From: Bathyarchaeum sp965602795
GTDB taxonomy: Archaea > Thermoproteota > Bathyarchaeia > Bathyarchaeales > Bathyarchaeaceae
Length of the DNA stretch: 39,150 nt
Assembly: GCA_965602795.1 (NCBI GenBank)
Contig: CBFCZR010000001.1
Span: 1 to 39,150, forward strand
Direction of reading: 5' to 3'
A program made the translations under genes and the position numbers. The notes below the pieces were generated by a model. The model saw only the letters and a program-made list of their open reading frames with translations. It was not told the DNA's origin and searched no databases. Of the stretch, positions 7,473 through 15,900 are shown one piece after another; position 1 is the first letter of the stretch; the number at the start of each line of letters is the position of its first letter.

Positions 7473-7570
7473 AGATTCCAACCCCAAGTTCTCCAACAAA
7501 ACATTATTTTTGATGGAAAAAAATTAAGTGCTTTAATGTAGATATTAAGGTTTGAATGGAGTTGTAAAGT

Positions 7571-7696
7571 GTGGCAAATTGGGTATGTCTGAAGTGTGGG
7601 CATAAATGGGTGGATGAAAGCAAAGTGGAACCTAGGCAATGTCCAGTGTGTGGATGCTGCAATATCTACGTTCCAAAGGTTATCAAAAAGAAGTAG
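7571..7696 (+). CDS. 41-aa zinc-ribbon miniprotein
   Basis: A very short gene starting at GTG 7571 with GGAG at 7558-7561, nine bases upstream. The product opens MANWVCLKCGHKWVD and continues to QCPVCGCCNIYVPK, ending in a lysine tail. The two CxxC pairs are spaced as in a rubredoxin-like/zinc-ribbon fold. A frame this short with both metal-binding pairs, a basic end and a good SD is unlikely by chance. It sits between the 62-aa zinc ribbon and the stt3 unit, on the same strand. Confidence 0.75.
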   Translation: MANWVCLKCGHKWVDESKVEPRQCPVCGCCNIYVPKVIKKK

Positions 7697-7744
7697 GTCA
7701 TAGGTAATTGACGGGACCGGCAGAACATTCCGAATTTAGGTTTT

Positions 7745-7897
7745 TTGTATTCAAAGTGCTATCCGTTACGTCTTTGTTTAGACAATGTTAAAAAGCTAAA
7801 ACGTTTTTTCCTCAAGAAAGGAAGTAGGATAACAGTGGATACCACAAGAGAAATAAAGGGTTTCATTGATTTCATTGACGAGAAGAGGTTGCAGTAA
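7745..7897 (+). CDS. possible small protein coupled to stt3
   Basis: A 50-codon frame from TTG 7745 to TAA 7895-7897, one base before the GTG start of the oligosaccharyltransferase gene. The C-terminal part (KKLKRFFLKKGSRITVD then IKGFIDFIDEKRLQ) has a protein-like amphipathic pattern. No family is recognised. The start is uncertain, and an in-frame TGA lies at about 7709. It could be a real leader or coupling peptide, or the tail of a decayed gene. Confidence 0.4.
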   Translation: MYSKCYPLRLCLDNVKKLKRFFLKKGSRITVDTTREIKGFIDFIDEKRLQ

Positions 7898-7898
7898 G

Positions 7899-10130
7899 GT
7901 GCCTAGTAAAGATAAAGTTGTTAATGCCTTAATGAACATTGGAGCTCTTCGCTTCCGAATATCTCATTCTTCTCTGCTGCACATATCCCTACTTGGACTT
8001 ATTCTTGTTATAGCCGCTCTAATTAGATTGCTTCCTCTCCGCTGGGGGTTCCAACTTTCAGAATTTGACCCCCATCTTCATTACCGTTTAACCAAGCACA
8101 TGGTTGAAAACGGATTCTTCGCTTGGGCATCATGGACAGACCCCATGAGCTGGTACCCACAAGGATATAATATCTCAGCCTCAATTTTTCCGGGTCTAGC
8201 AGCAACAACAGCGTTCTTTTATCAGATAGCCAATGCGCTGAATCTTGCTCCGGCGGCGATCCTCAGTTCAGAAGTCTATCATCCCCTAACGGCTGACCCA
8301 GTTTTCAATTTCTGCGTAATATTTCCAGTGATTATGGCGACAGCGACAGTTTTGGTTATCTACTTTTTGGGGAGAGACATTGGTGGTAAAGAAGTGGGTC
8401 TTTTCTCAGCTTTCTTTTTAGCGCTAAGTTCAGCGTATATTAGTCGTACCTCTCTTGGGTTTTTTGACGATGAAACCGTTGGAATCTTCGGTATCCTCTT
8501 GTTTATCTTCTTCTTTCTAAGGTCAATTGACTCCGAAAGGCCTCTAAAAAACAGCGTTGCCTATTCGGTCGCTGGAGGATTATCGTTAGGTTATCTTTTT
8601 TCGTCTTGGGGAGCAGCACGGTATCCGCTTGGAATTACATTGATTTTTGTTCTTGTTCTACTCGTGCTACGGCGATATTCATCTCGTCTCTTGCTTTCCT
8701 ACGGCACAACCTTTGGTGTGGCGCTTTTAATAGCCGTAAATGTGCCAAAGCTAGGCCTCAATTTTCTAAGAGAACCTACAGTTTTGGCAGTGGCTGGAAT
8801 GTTTCTTTTGTTGGGCATAATCGAAGCTTCTCGACATACAAAAACTACTAGGAATAAAATGTTTTTTGTAGTTGGTTTCTTAGCGCTTATTGTAGTCGGG
8901 TTCGTTGCGCTTAATCAGCTCGGGTTAATTGGGTCATTACAATCCAAGTTTGTCTCAGTTATTTTTCCTTCTGAACGTATAGGTGAAAGCACTATACAAC
9001 AACTTGTGCAGTCTGTACAAGAACACAAACCTGCCACTTGGGGGTCATTTTATTACGACTTAGGTATAGGAATCCTCTTTGTACCTATCGGTTTATTCTT
9101 CACTTTGCAGAATCCCACAAACCGCAACATTTTCCTCGCAATCTTCGGTCTAACAGCCATCTACTTTGCTGGTTCCATGGTCAGGTTAACTTTGCTTATG
9201 GCTCCAGCGTTGAGCCTCTTATGGGCGTTAGCTTTGGTTCAATTGGTCAAACCCTTTGTCACCATTCTACGGGATAATAACCCTAAAATCTCAAGGCGTA
9301 AAATGCGTTTCAGGTCTCGCGTGGGCAAAGAATTCAGCGCAGCCTTCATCATTTTGATGTTTCTCCTCTTGACAGTTACCTTTGTGTTGCCAAGCGCAGG
9401 CTCTGACCATCCGAGAGCTATAGCACGTGCATATTCACCTACAACAATTGCCGCTTCGAGTTTGCCTATTAGGACTACTGAACCAATCAGCGACTGGTTA
9501 GATACCCTCAACTGGATGCGGGTTAACCTAGATGAAAGTGATGTAGTGGCAGCTTGGTGGGACTATGGATATTGGATTACGGCTATCGGCAATAAAACAA
9601 CTCTTGCAGATAACGGTACAATAAATGCTACTCAGATAAGCCAGATTGGACAAATGTTCATGTCAAACGAAACCGGAGCCCTTGAAATCTTAGGACAGTT
9701 TAATGAACGCGGAGAATACAATGTAACACATATCTTAGTTTTTGTAAGCTTTGCAACAGACGGCTCTGAAATATATGATGCAGGATACGGCGATGAAGGC
9801 AAGTGGAGATGGATGGCCCGTATTGGCGGATTAGACGATAACAAATACGGGAACTATACATCATTGGGAAAGGATTGGGTGGATACAAACGATAACGGTC
9901 AAGAAGATGAGGGCGAATTAATAGATAACGAGTTAGGACAGAACACCGTTGTATACAAACTGATGCGCTATGCAAGCGAGACACTTGCTTTGGGCAGTTC
10001 AGACATCCAGTTAGAGCACTTTGAGCCAGCCTATTTTTCACAGAACGAGGATACGTTCCAGTGGCATCAAAGGTCGTCAGACGAGTATTTCGGATGGGCA
10101 GTATGTGTATACAAAATCAACTATGATTAA
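7899..10130 (+). CDS. aglB: archaeal oligosaccharyltransferase Stt3/AglB
   Basis: 743 aa, integral membrane GT-C glycosyltransferase that transfers a lipid-linked glycan to asparagine in N-x-S/T sequons on the outer face of the membrane. The N-terminal ~480 residues carry about a dozen hydrophobic helices. The first external loop has EFDPHLHYR (metal-binding acidic motif). The C-terminal soluble domain has the signature WWDYG at residues 553-557. I start at GTG 7899, directly after the small frame ending at 7897, rather than the TTG at 7866. Surface proteins such as that at 1648-4302 are plausible substrates. Confidence 0.95.
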   Translation: MPSKDKVVNALMNIGALRFRISHSSLLHISLLGLILVIAALIRLLPLRWGFQLSEFDPHLHYRLTKHMVENGFFAWASWTDPMSWYPQGYNISASIFPGLAATTAFFYQIANALNLAPAAILSSEVYHPLTADPVFNFCVIFPVIMATATVLVIYFLGRDIGGKEVGLFSAFFLALSSAYISRTSLGFFDDETVGIFGILLFIFFFLRSIDSERPLKNSVAYSVAGGLSLGYLFSSWGAARYPLGITLIFVLVLLVLRRYSSRLLLSYGTTFGVALLIAVNVPKLGLNFLREPTVLAVAGMFLLLGIIEASRHTKTTRNKMFFVVGFLALIVVGFVALNQLGLIGSLQSKFVSVIFPSERIGESTIQQLVQSVQEHKPATWGSFYYDLGIGILFVPIGLFFTLQNPTNRNIFLAIFGLTAIYFAGSMVRLTLLMAPALSLLWALALVQLVKPFVTILRDNNPKISRRKMRFRSRVGKEFSAAFIILMFLLLTVTFVLPSAGSDHPRAIARAYSPTTIAASSLPIRTTEPISDWLDTLNWMRVNLDESDVVAAWWDYGYWITAIGNKTTLADNGTINATQISQIGQMFMSNETGALEILGQFNERGEYNVTHILVFVSFATDGSEIYDAGYGDEGKWRWMARIGGLDDNKYGNYTSLGKDWVDTNDNGQEDEGELIDNELGQNTVVYKLMRYASETLALGSSDIQLEHFEPAYFSQNEDTFQWHQRSSDEYFGWAVCVYKINYD

Positions 10131-10139
10131 CTGTAGAGA

Positions 10140-10925
10140 TTAAGAGATGTAGGTGATTCTTTCCTCTTCTACTCTTCGCATCTTCTGCACATACTTAACG
10201 CGCCGTTTCTCGATGTCACGCATTCTACCCAGAATCTCTTTAGAACGCTCTATCTCCTCATTCAATCCCTTCAAATCAACAGTAACATTAATGATTCTCT
10301 GCAGAATCTCGATAACGCTCTTAGCCGTCTTCGGATCAGGCAAATAGCCGCGAGTCTCACCCAAAAGACAAACAGCATCTAGCTTCTTCCTGAATTTCGC
10401 TAAGCCTAAAAGCAAACCTGCTGTGCCAACGATTGGGGTTCCCGCTTCGCTGGATACAGCCTTGGCTTTCAGAGCGCTCTCAAAGAGAGCAGGGTTTGTG
10501 GATACTGCAACTACATTCGGGGCGCCTTCAACTTCGTTTCTGTATCCGCCAATGGTTATGATTTTTTCAACTTTCTTCTGTTCAGCAAAATCAAGGATGC
10601 TGTTGGCTACCTCAAACTGCCCCTCAATTGTTTGGGGTTGGCTGTCTCCAGTTAAGAAGATTAAGTCGTTTTCTCCGGTCTCGTTTTTCCAGAAATAAAA
10701 GTCCCCACGCAGAAGCCTAACGCCTCCATTTTTGTCGACGAGAACATGGTAGGGAAAGTGGGGAGAATGCAGGGTTGCATACTTTTTTGCTTTTAATTGC
10801 TTTGCAAGATAGTTGGTGGCTATGCTGCCCACCATACCTAACCCAGGAAATCCTTCAATCAAAATCGGATTCTTCAACTCAACATTAGTTAATTCCTTAA
10901 TCACTGTCTTTTTCATTCTGACCAT
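10140..10925 (-). CDS. PAC2 family protein (proteasome assembly chaperone-like)
   Basis: 261 aa, PAC2/COG1938-type alpha/beta fold related to eukaryotic proteasome assembly chaperones. The opening LIEGFPGLGMVGSIATNYL is the family signature. A C-terminal coiled-coil-like, charged segment (~residues 215-255) follows, ending in TYIS. Unlike the paralogue at 30709-31452, it lacks a C-terminal HbYX motif. It overlaps the 3' end of nop10 and is convergent with stt3. The cellular role in archaea is unsettled: a protein-complex assembly role is likely, a proteasome link less so here. Confidence 0.85.
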   Translation of the reverse strand: MVRMKKTVIKELTNVELKNPILIEGFPGLGMVGSIATNYLAKQLKAKKYATLHSPHFPYHVLVDKNGGVRLLRGDFYFWKNETGENDLIFLTGDSQPQTIEGQFEVANSILDFAEQKKVEKIITIGGYRNEVEGAPNVVAVSTNPALFESALKAKAVSSEAGTPIVGTAGLLLGLAKFRKKLDAVCLLGETRGYLPDPKTAKSVIEILQRIINVTVDLKGLNEEIERSKEILGRMRDIEKRRVKYVQKMRRVEEERITYIS

Positions 10926-11079
10926 AACCTCTCATTGCTCGTCTATATTTTGCGTATTTGTCTTCAGGCGAGAATTTAGCAGGATGCGGAATACGCACTT
11001 CTCCACCACAAACAGGACAACTTTCCTGACTCAGCGTATACTCCCCGCATTTGACACATTTTCTAAGCAGCCAAACCAT
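10897..11079 (-). CDS. nop10: H/ACA ribonucleoprotein subunit Nop10
   Basis: 60 aa. Nop10 supports Cbf5 in H/ACA RNA-guided pseudouridylation of rRNA. The product starts MVWLLRKCVKCGEYTL and has the zinc ribbon CVKC...CPVC followed by the basic PHPAKFSPEDKY segment diagnostic of the family. The ATG at 11079 gives the normal family length and is preceded by GGTGGGA. Frames extending further upstream add non-homologous residues. The gene overlaps the following PAC2 gene by about 20-29 nt. Confidence 0.95.
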   Translation of the reverse strand: MVWLLRKCVKCGEYTLSQESCPVCGGEVRIPHPAKFSPEDKYAKYRRAMRGYGQNEKDSD

Positions 11080-11330
11080 CATTCCCACCAGCTTTCTATA
11101 TCGCATTAGACACCCATACCTATTTACGTTTCCAACAAGCAAGGGGCGCCCTATTGACAGTTCTTGGATGAAAGAAAGATTATATCAAAGTTTCCCCAAA
11201 ACCGCAAGGAAGTAAACCCGCTGTCTCCCAAGTTACTTGACATATTTGGAGACTAATAGAGGTACATTGTTGAAAACAGTGTTTTTTCCTAAAAACCAAG
11301 AGGGATAAAGATGCGCTGTTTAGTAGCAGG

Positions 11331-12122
11331 CTATTTCTCTCGTTTGAAGGAGCCGGTTCCGCCGTTCTTTTCGATAAATTTTATTGCAGACTCGGTGGTT
11401 TTCTCCATGATGTTCTCTGCGCTTTTGTAGTCCTCAGCCGAAACCACGATGCGATATTTGGGAGGCGAAACCAGATAAACATCCACATCCGCATCCTCTG
11501 CTTCACCAACTTCTTTAGCGTGCTTCAAGGTATCCTTGATGATGAGCACCCCCTTAGGCTTCGGGTTCTGAAGCTCCAAAAGTCCCTTCACATTCACCAA
11601 CGATATCTGAATCTTTTCCTTCGCAATCTCCTCCAAGGTAACTGCAAGCTCCTTGTCTACCCCCAGCTCCAGCAGAACATCCACACCATCTTTCGCGGTT
11701 TTCTCCAGCCCATAATAAAGCTCCCCAAAAGTCTTCTCTATCAACGCCCCCGCCTTTTCGTAAGCTTCCTCGAAAGAAATGTTCAATTTTTCAGCGGCTG
11801 TCCGCAGCAGACTCTCCGCTTTCCGGTCCTTCTTCCAAGACTGAAGCTTCTCTTTTTTATTCCGTTTCGTCACCCTTCTACGTGACAAGTCAACATGACC
11901 CTTTTCCGGGTGAACACGCAGAACCTTAAGCACAACTTTCTGTCCTTCACGAACATAATCGCGGATATTTCTTACCCACCGAGAAGCAACCTCAGAAACG
12001 TGCAGGAGACCCTCCTTGTCGTATTCATCTAATCTAACGTAGGCGCCATAATCGGTTATCCTTAAAACAGTAGCTATAACAAAATCGCCTCGTTCAGGCC
12101 ATTCAGGTCTCCTCAAACTCAT
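11331..12122 (-). CDS. eif2a: translation initiation factor aIF2 alpha subunit
   Basis: 263 aa, alpha subunit of the heterotrimeric factor that brings initiator tRNA to the small ribosomal subunit. The N-terminal S1/OB fold (residues ~8-85) contains GDFVIATVLRITDYGAYV and ends with VDLSRRRV. A helical domain follows, then the C-terminal alpha/beta domain that contacts the gamma subunit (from about residue 175). Full length for the family. It is third in an L44e-S27e-aIF2alpha run with short gaps, an order common in archaea. Confidence 0.97.
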   Translation of the reverse strand: MSLRRPEWPERGDFVIATVLRITDYGAYVRLDEYDKEGLLHVSEVASRWVRNIRDYVREGQKVVLKVLRVHPEKGHVDLSRRRVTKRNKKEKLQSWKKDRKAESLLRTAAEKLNISFEEAYEKAGALIEKTFGELYYGLEKTAKDGVDVLLELGVDKELAVTLEEIAKEKIQISLVNVKGLLELQNPKPKGVLIIKDTLKHAKEVGEAEDADVDVYLVSPPKYRIVVSAEDYKSAENIMEKTTESAIKFIEKNGGTGSFKREK

Positions 12123-12143
12123 TTTCTTTTCTCCTCCGCCCGT

Positions 12144-12341
12144 TTATTCTAGGACGGCAGTTATTTCTCCCTTGACATTCGTTTTGCCGCTGGAAGGCTC
12201 TGCTAAAATCGCTCCACACACGTTGCAGTGAACAAAGGTGGTAGCGTGACTGAAGACAAACTGTTCATTTCCGCAGTCAGGACACTTTATTCTATAGAAC
12301 CTGCTTTTAGGTTTCGGTATAACTTTATCCCATTCACTCAA
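12144..12341 (-). CDS. rps27e: 30S ribosomal protein S27e
   Basis: 65 aa zinc-ribbon protein of the small subunit. CPDCG...FVHCNVCG provides the two CxxC pairs with the expected ~15-residue spacing, and the segment FSHATTFVHCNVCG is characteristic. It lies between L44e and aIF2-alpha with gaps of about 20 nt, consistent with one transcript. Confidence 0.97.
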   Translation of the reverse strand: MSEWDKVIPKPKSRFYRIKCPDCGNEQFVFSHATTFVHCNVCGAILAEPSSGKTNVKGEITAVLE

Positions 12342-12358
12342 TTCTTTTTCACTCCACT

Positions 12359-12637
12359 TTAGGTTATAGTCACCTTTTTAAGACGAATTCCGTCCTTATG
12401 CCGCATATAGCCGCACTTCTTACACTTTAGCCTCAGAGTCTGCTTTTTGGTTGTTTTGGCAAACTTTCTTTGGCGAGGAAACTTCTGTCCACCATACCCC
12501 TTCTTTTCCCGCAGTGCATGATGCCTCTCTCCCTTAGCTAAGGCTCTCCTCTTCCCAGCCTTATACAAGGAAACAGTGTGAACCTGATGAGACTTACACT
12601 TGGGACAGTATGTGGTAATTTCTTTTGGCACGTTCAT
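12359..12637 (-). CDS. rpl44e: 50S ribosomal protein L44e
   Basis: 92 aa large-subunit protein. It opens MNVPKEITTYCPKCKSHQ and has the basic central segment with GYGGQKFPRQRKFAKTTKK followed by LKCKKCGY, giving the two zinc knuckles near residues 11-14 and 74-77. It is first gene of the L44e-S27e-aIF2alpha unit. A TATA box 18-27 nt upstream implies an almost leaderless transcript. Confidence 0.97.
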   Translation of the reverse strand: MNVPKEITTYCPKCKSHQVHTVSLYKAGKRRALAKGERHHALREKKGYGGQKFPRQRKFAKTTKKQTLRLKCKKCGYMRHKDGIRLKKVTIT

Positions 12638-12654
12638 ACGATCACTGACTGGTT

Positions 12655-12664
12655 AAGTATAAAA
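12655..12664 (-). promoter_or_regulatory. TATA box of the L44e operon
   Basis: On the minus strand the sequence is TTTTATACTT, 18-27 nt before the ATG at 12637. Transcription would start at or within a few bases of the start codon. Confidence 0.6.
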
Positions 12665-12832
12665 CAGCCCCCTTAATTACTATTTATACGTTTCTGGAAA
12701 CAGAACCGAAATCCACCCTAAAAAAAGTAGCGCATCTTCAACATCATAACAGAAACAGGCTATAGACGTTTAAGCTCCATGTGAAACAGAATATTTTAAC
12801 TACAAACACAGCCTACTCTATTTCTGATTAAA

Positions 12833-13285
12833 GTGAACACACAGAAGAACGCGTACATAGACGTTAATCCAGTTATAGTGACCACAGACGGCAAAATAGT
12901 TCTCGCCAAAAGAATACAGTATATTGTGGGAGGAGGAAAATGGCACCTGCCCGGAGGAAGAGTGCAATATAAGGAAACGTTAGAAGCAACCCTGAAGAGA
13001 GTAGCCCTTACAAAAACCAATCTGAAAATCAAACTGTTCTACCCATCCCTAAAGGAAAGCCTTGTTGGAATCTATGACGACCCAGAGAGGGACCCCCGGC
13101 AACACGTCATAAGCATCGCGTTTTTGTGCAAGATTGTAGATGGGGAAGCAAAACCAGGAGCCAAAGTTGATGCAGTCAACAGCTTCTCTGAGGAAGAAAC
13201 AGAAAATCTGAAGATCGCCTTTGACCACAATAAAACGGTCAAGGACGCCTTCTTTATGTTAAAAAAATTAAATGCTCTGCTATGA
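12833..13285 (+). CDS. Nudix-fold protein resembling the GDP-mannose mannosyl hydrolase branch
   Basis: 150 aa, GTG start. The Nudix region GKWHLPGGRVQYKETLEATL is followed by KRVALTKTNL, where an active classical Nudix box has RExxEExG. The metal-binding glutamates are therefore absent. GDP-mannose mannosyl hydrolases have the same PGGRVQxxETLEA opening and also depart from the classical box, so this protein may belong near that branch rather than be dead. Even so, the glutamate of the AELG segment of those enzymes is replaced here. A sugar-nucleotide substrate is a tentative inference. It stands alone between the L44e operon (divergent) and a convergent Lrp-like gene. Confidence 0.75.
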   Translation: MNTQKNAYIDVNPVIVTTDGKIVLAKRIQYIVGGGKWHLPGGRVQYKETLEATLKRVALTKTNLKIKLFYPSLKESLVGIYDDPERDPRQHVISIAFLCKIVDGEAKPGAKVDAVNSFSEEETENLKIAFDHNKTVKDAFFMLKKLNALL

Positions 13286-13332
13286 AAATCATGCTATGAA
13301 AGTCACGCAGAGATAGGCGACCGCGCAGATGG

Positions 13333-13824
13333 TTATATGTCATCTGCCAGATATTTCAGATCGAAATCTCTTAGTTTATATCCTGCACCTATGCTGACGA
13401 GGAACGATTCAAAGTCATCCAAACAATTCCCCCAATCCATGGCGAAGGACCGCATGAACTCAGCGTACGCTGAATAGTTCTTGTGAAATGACAGCAAAAC
13501 CAAGTCTTTTCCAAGACCTTCGCCACCAGCGCCGAAGATGACGTTAGGGCGTTTGGCTAACCAATCCTTGGACTTTTTTGATATTTCTGCAGCTACGTCT
13601 GGTTGAGATTTCGTTTTTGCGAAGGTAAATGCCATTATCTGGTAACCAAGCTTCTCAAAGTCTGGAATTATGGTGTAGGTTTTTATGTATTCTTTTTCGA
13701 TTCTAGCTCGCGTTCTGGATACAGTGGGTTGCGAGACGCCTAAGATGCCGGCCAATTCTCTGTCGCTTTTCTTAGAATTTTTCAGCATCTCACTTACTAG
13801 TCTAAGTAACTTTTGAGTTTTCAT
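13333..13824 (-). CDS. Lrp/AsnC-type winged-helix regulator
   Basis: 163 aa from the ATG at 13824 (MKTQKLLRLV). The N-terminal HTH includes SDRELAGILGVSQPTVSRTR. The remaining ~100 residues look like a divergent ligand-binding domain (FGAGGEGLGKDLVLLSFHKNY). A TATA box (CTTTTAAAGG) 23-32 nt before this ATG supports it over a longer version that adds 14 residues. It is the third Lrp-like regulator in the window and is not closely similar to the pair at 0.5-1.5 kb. Targets are unknown. Confidence 0.82.
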   Translation of the reverse strand: MKTQKLLRLVSEMLKNSKKSDRELAGILGVSQPTVSRTRARIEKEYIKTYTIIPDFEKLGYQIMAFTFAKTKSQPDVAAEISKKSKDWLAKRPNVIFGAGGEGLGKDLVLLSFHKNYSAYAEFMRSFAMDWGNCLDDFESFLVSIGAGYKLRDFDLKYLADDI

Positions 13825-13846
13825 AATATAGTATTTTGTGACAAGT

Positions 13847-13856
13847 CCTTTAAAAG
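13847..13856 (-). promoter_or_regulatory. TATA box of the Lrp-like gene
   Basis: CTTTTAAAGG on the minus strand, 23-32 nt before the ATG at 13824, consistent with a leaderless message. The remaining ~200 nt up to the GINS stop at 14067 holds nothing I recognise. Confidence 0.55.
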
Positions 13857-14066
13857 TTTGATGCATTCTTCACCCGCTTCTTTAAAAGGGAGCGGTAGTT
13901 TGGTGTTTGTTTCGATACATTTCTGCCGATTTTTGTACCTGAGCTCCATGGAACGACAGACAAACCATGAGCGCGGATAGGCTCTTTGAATAGAAAGTGC
14001 AAAAATCGCGGCTAGACTATTCATAAGATTGCATCGCTGATTGTATAACGTTAACCCCTCTGTCGG

Positions 14067-14621
14067 TTAGGTTGAATCCACTTCTAAGGCTACCCCTTTT
14101 TTGATGAGGATTCGAGCGTTTTCGGGAGGCAGAGTCGCGATATCCTCTGGCGCAAACGGACCGTAAGTTTTCATATCAGCCCCAACCAAGGCTGGAATTT
14201 CCTTAACGAAACGTAGAACAATCATCGTTTGTTCTGCAACCTTTCCGATGTTTGATAAATGTCCGCGGAGAATGTTTTTAGAGAAGGCTTTGTAAGCTTC
14301 GGGTAGTGGCAAAACTTCGCCGTATAGCTTTTTTTCTTCGTCAGTTAAGCATTCTTTGTTTATGGTTTCTTTGTTCAAAGTTTTTTCCAAGAATTTCTTG
14401 TAGCGATGTTGAAGAAGTTCGCCAAGCATAATCTTCACGTATCTAAATTCCCTGTCCAGCAGCTTGGCTTTTGTTGTTTTTTTGTCTAACATCCGATTTT
14501 CTTCTTTCATTTTTTGAATGTACGAAGCAATTTTGGAATAGAAGTTCTTGGGGAGCCTCTGAACATCCCTAGTTTCTTTTTCTTTGTTCCACACTTCATA
14601 GAGTTCATCATACAATTTCAC
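14067..14621 (-). CDS. gins51: GINS complex subunit (Gins51/Gins15 type)
   Basis: 184 aa. GINS is part of the archaeal replicative helicase assembly (with MCM and a Cdc45/RecJ-type protein). The long helical A domain (residues ~1-125) comes first and the small beta-rich B domain last (TYGPFAPEDIATLPPENA then KKGVALEV), the A-B order of Sld5/Psf1 and archaeal Gins51. The start overlaps the priS stop as ATGA, so it is translationally coupled to the primase small subunit. The B domain resembles the PriS C-terminus (see findings). Confidence 0.9.
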   Translation of the reverse strand: MKLYDELYEVWNKEKETRDVQRLPKNFYSKIASYIQKMKEENRMLDKKTTKAKLLDREFRYVKIMLGELLQHRYKKFLEKTLNKETINKECLTDEEKKLYGEVLPLPEAYKAFSKNILRGHLSNIGKVAEQTMIVLRFVKEIPALVGADMKTYGPFAPEDIATLPPENARILIKKGVALEVDST

Positions 14622-15856
14622 TGCACCACCTTTGCCACTCCCTTACACAACAGCATCAACGCCGCCGCAGTGGGAAGTTCAATTTTCTGCCTTTCAAACG
14701 GACCATATGTTTCGTCCTCCACCCTGAATTGGGGAGCCTCTGAAACAAGAACCGTTACTTCCCCCTCCTTAAAGGCTACTGCGCTCTTAAGAGGATCAAA
14801 ATCTTCGATGCCTGTGATAGGGAATTCCACTTTTTTCAAGCCAGTTTTTCCATGCAACGAATTAGGCAACCTTATCAAACGGTTGATATCAGGGGTGACC
14901 ACACTGTCGATTTTCACAGACTGCTTTTCCACTCCATACTGAGCTATCTTTCTCCAAGTTTCTGGGCTTATGCCCTTAACGACCCCCCAAGGACCCTTTT
15001 CATTCCAGCTCTTCAGAAGCTTTTCTCTATGTTTAATTATCGGATTTATTTGTTGAGTCTTTAAGCCGATCTTCGCTAAATCTTCTTTAGAAGCTGTCAG
15101 CAAGAAGTCGTATGTTCCCTTAGCCACTCGCCCCCTCCATCCGCGGTCATTCAAGTCTGGACCAGAAACCCTTCTATCGGGTGTAGCGCTTTTCCCCAAA
15201 CCATGAAATTCAGCCTCTAACCCTATCCCCATGACATAATCAACAATCTCTTTACGAGCCAACGAATCCAACCCCCGAACCGCTTCACTCTCCACATGAA
15301 CATGATAGCCTCTATGCCCCGAAAAGGCAACAGTTAACACCTTTGATGAAAAACCGAACTCCTCAATCAAAACATCCACAAGCTTAATCGCCTCAACCTT
15401 AGAAGCCTCTAAACAAACTTCGCAAAACCAACTCTTTTCCTTGAATTTTATTCCACCACAACTTGGACATTTCTGGGGAGACACTCCTCTGCCAGAAGCA
15501 CCACAACCCGTGCAGACCCAGAAGTTATGAACCGTGGAACATGGGGTCGGTATGTGATCCGCGTCTATGTCAAAAACTAGGTCCGCCCCCAGCCAACCTT
15601 TTGCCCTCATCTCTTCCTCGGGACGCTCATAGTAGGCGCTTGAGTAGTAAACGTCTGAAGGCACAACAGTAGCCAATGAGGACCTGAGGCGTTCAACGTC
15701 CATGAAGCCCTTGTGCCTCAGCATAACTCTCTTTTCAAGGAGTAGAAAACCAAACTCCCGCCTTTCGAGAGAGGAAGGAGCAAGAATAGACGCGGAGTGC
15801 TGTTTATAGTAGTCAGCGAATTTGTCTCGGATGAAACTCTGTGACAAAGAGGACAT
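14618..15856 (-). CDS. priS: DNA primase small (catalytic) subunit PriS
   Basis: 412 aa from the ATG at 15856, preceded by GGCGGA. PriS is the polymerizing subunit of the archaeal-eukaryotic primase. The metal-binding DIDAD lies at residues 96-100 (VFDIDADHI). The SGHRGYHVHV motif of the active site follows, and a zinc-knuckle insertion (CTGCG...CPSCGG, CEVCLE) lies between them. The last ~35 residues (TYGPFERQKIELP, CKGVAKVV) look like a GINS B domain. A TTG at 15871 would add five residues. It is the first gene of the priS-gins unit and divergent from 16029. Confidence 0.96.
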   Translation of the reverse strand: MSSLSQSFIRDKFADYYKQHSASILAPSSLERREFGFLLLEKRVMLRHKGFMDVERLRSSLATVVPSDVYYSSAYYERPEEEMRAKGWLGADLVFDIDADHIPTPCSTVHNFWVCTGCGASGRGVSPQKCPSCGGIKFKEKSWFCEVCLEASKVEAIKLVDVLIEEFGFSSKVLTVAFSGHRGYHVHVESEAVRGLDSLARKEIVDYVMGIGLEAEFHGLGKSATPDRRVSGPDLNDRGWRGRVAKGTYDFLLTASKEDLAKIGLKTQQINPIIKHREKLLKSWNEKGPWGVVKGISPETWRKIAQYGVEKQSVKIDSVVTPDINRLIRLPNSLHGKTGLKKVEFPITGIEDFDPLKSAVAFKEGEVTVLVSEAPQFRVEDETYGPFERQKIELPTAAALMLLCKGVAKVVQ

Positions 15857-15890
15857 GTAATATTCCGCCAATCGTTTTTATGTTCTTTAG

Positions 15891-15900
15891 ATATATTAGA
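15891..15900 (-). promoter_or_regulatory. TATA box of the priS-gins operon
   Basis: TCTAATATAT on the minus strand, 35-44 nt before the ATG at 15856. This leaves a leader of about 12 nt with GGCGGA just before the start. Confidence 0.5.

Noticed and set aside
12833..13285. Claim that the Nudix-like protein is certainly inactive
   Set aside because: GDP-mannose hydrolase relatives also lack the classical glutamates, so inactivity cannot be concluded from the box alone.
13825..14024. Minus-strand frame between GINS and the Lrp-like gene
   Set aside because: No family pattern, and it contains the TATA box that supports the 13824 start of the next gene.
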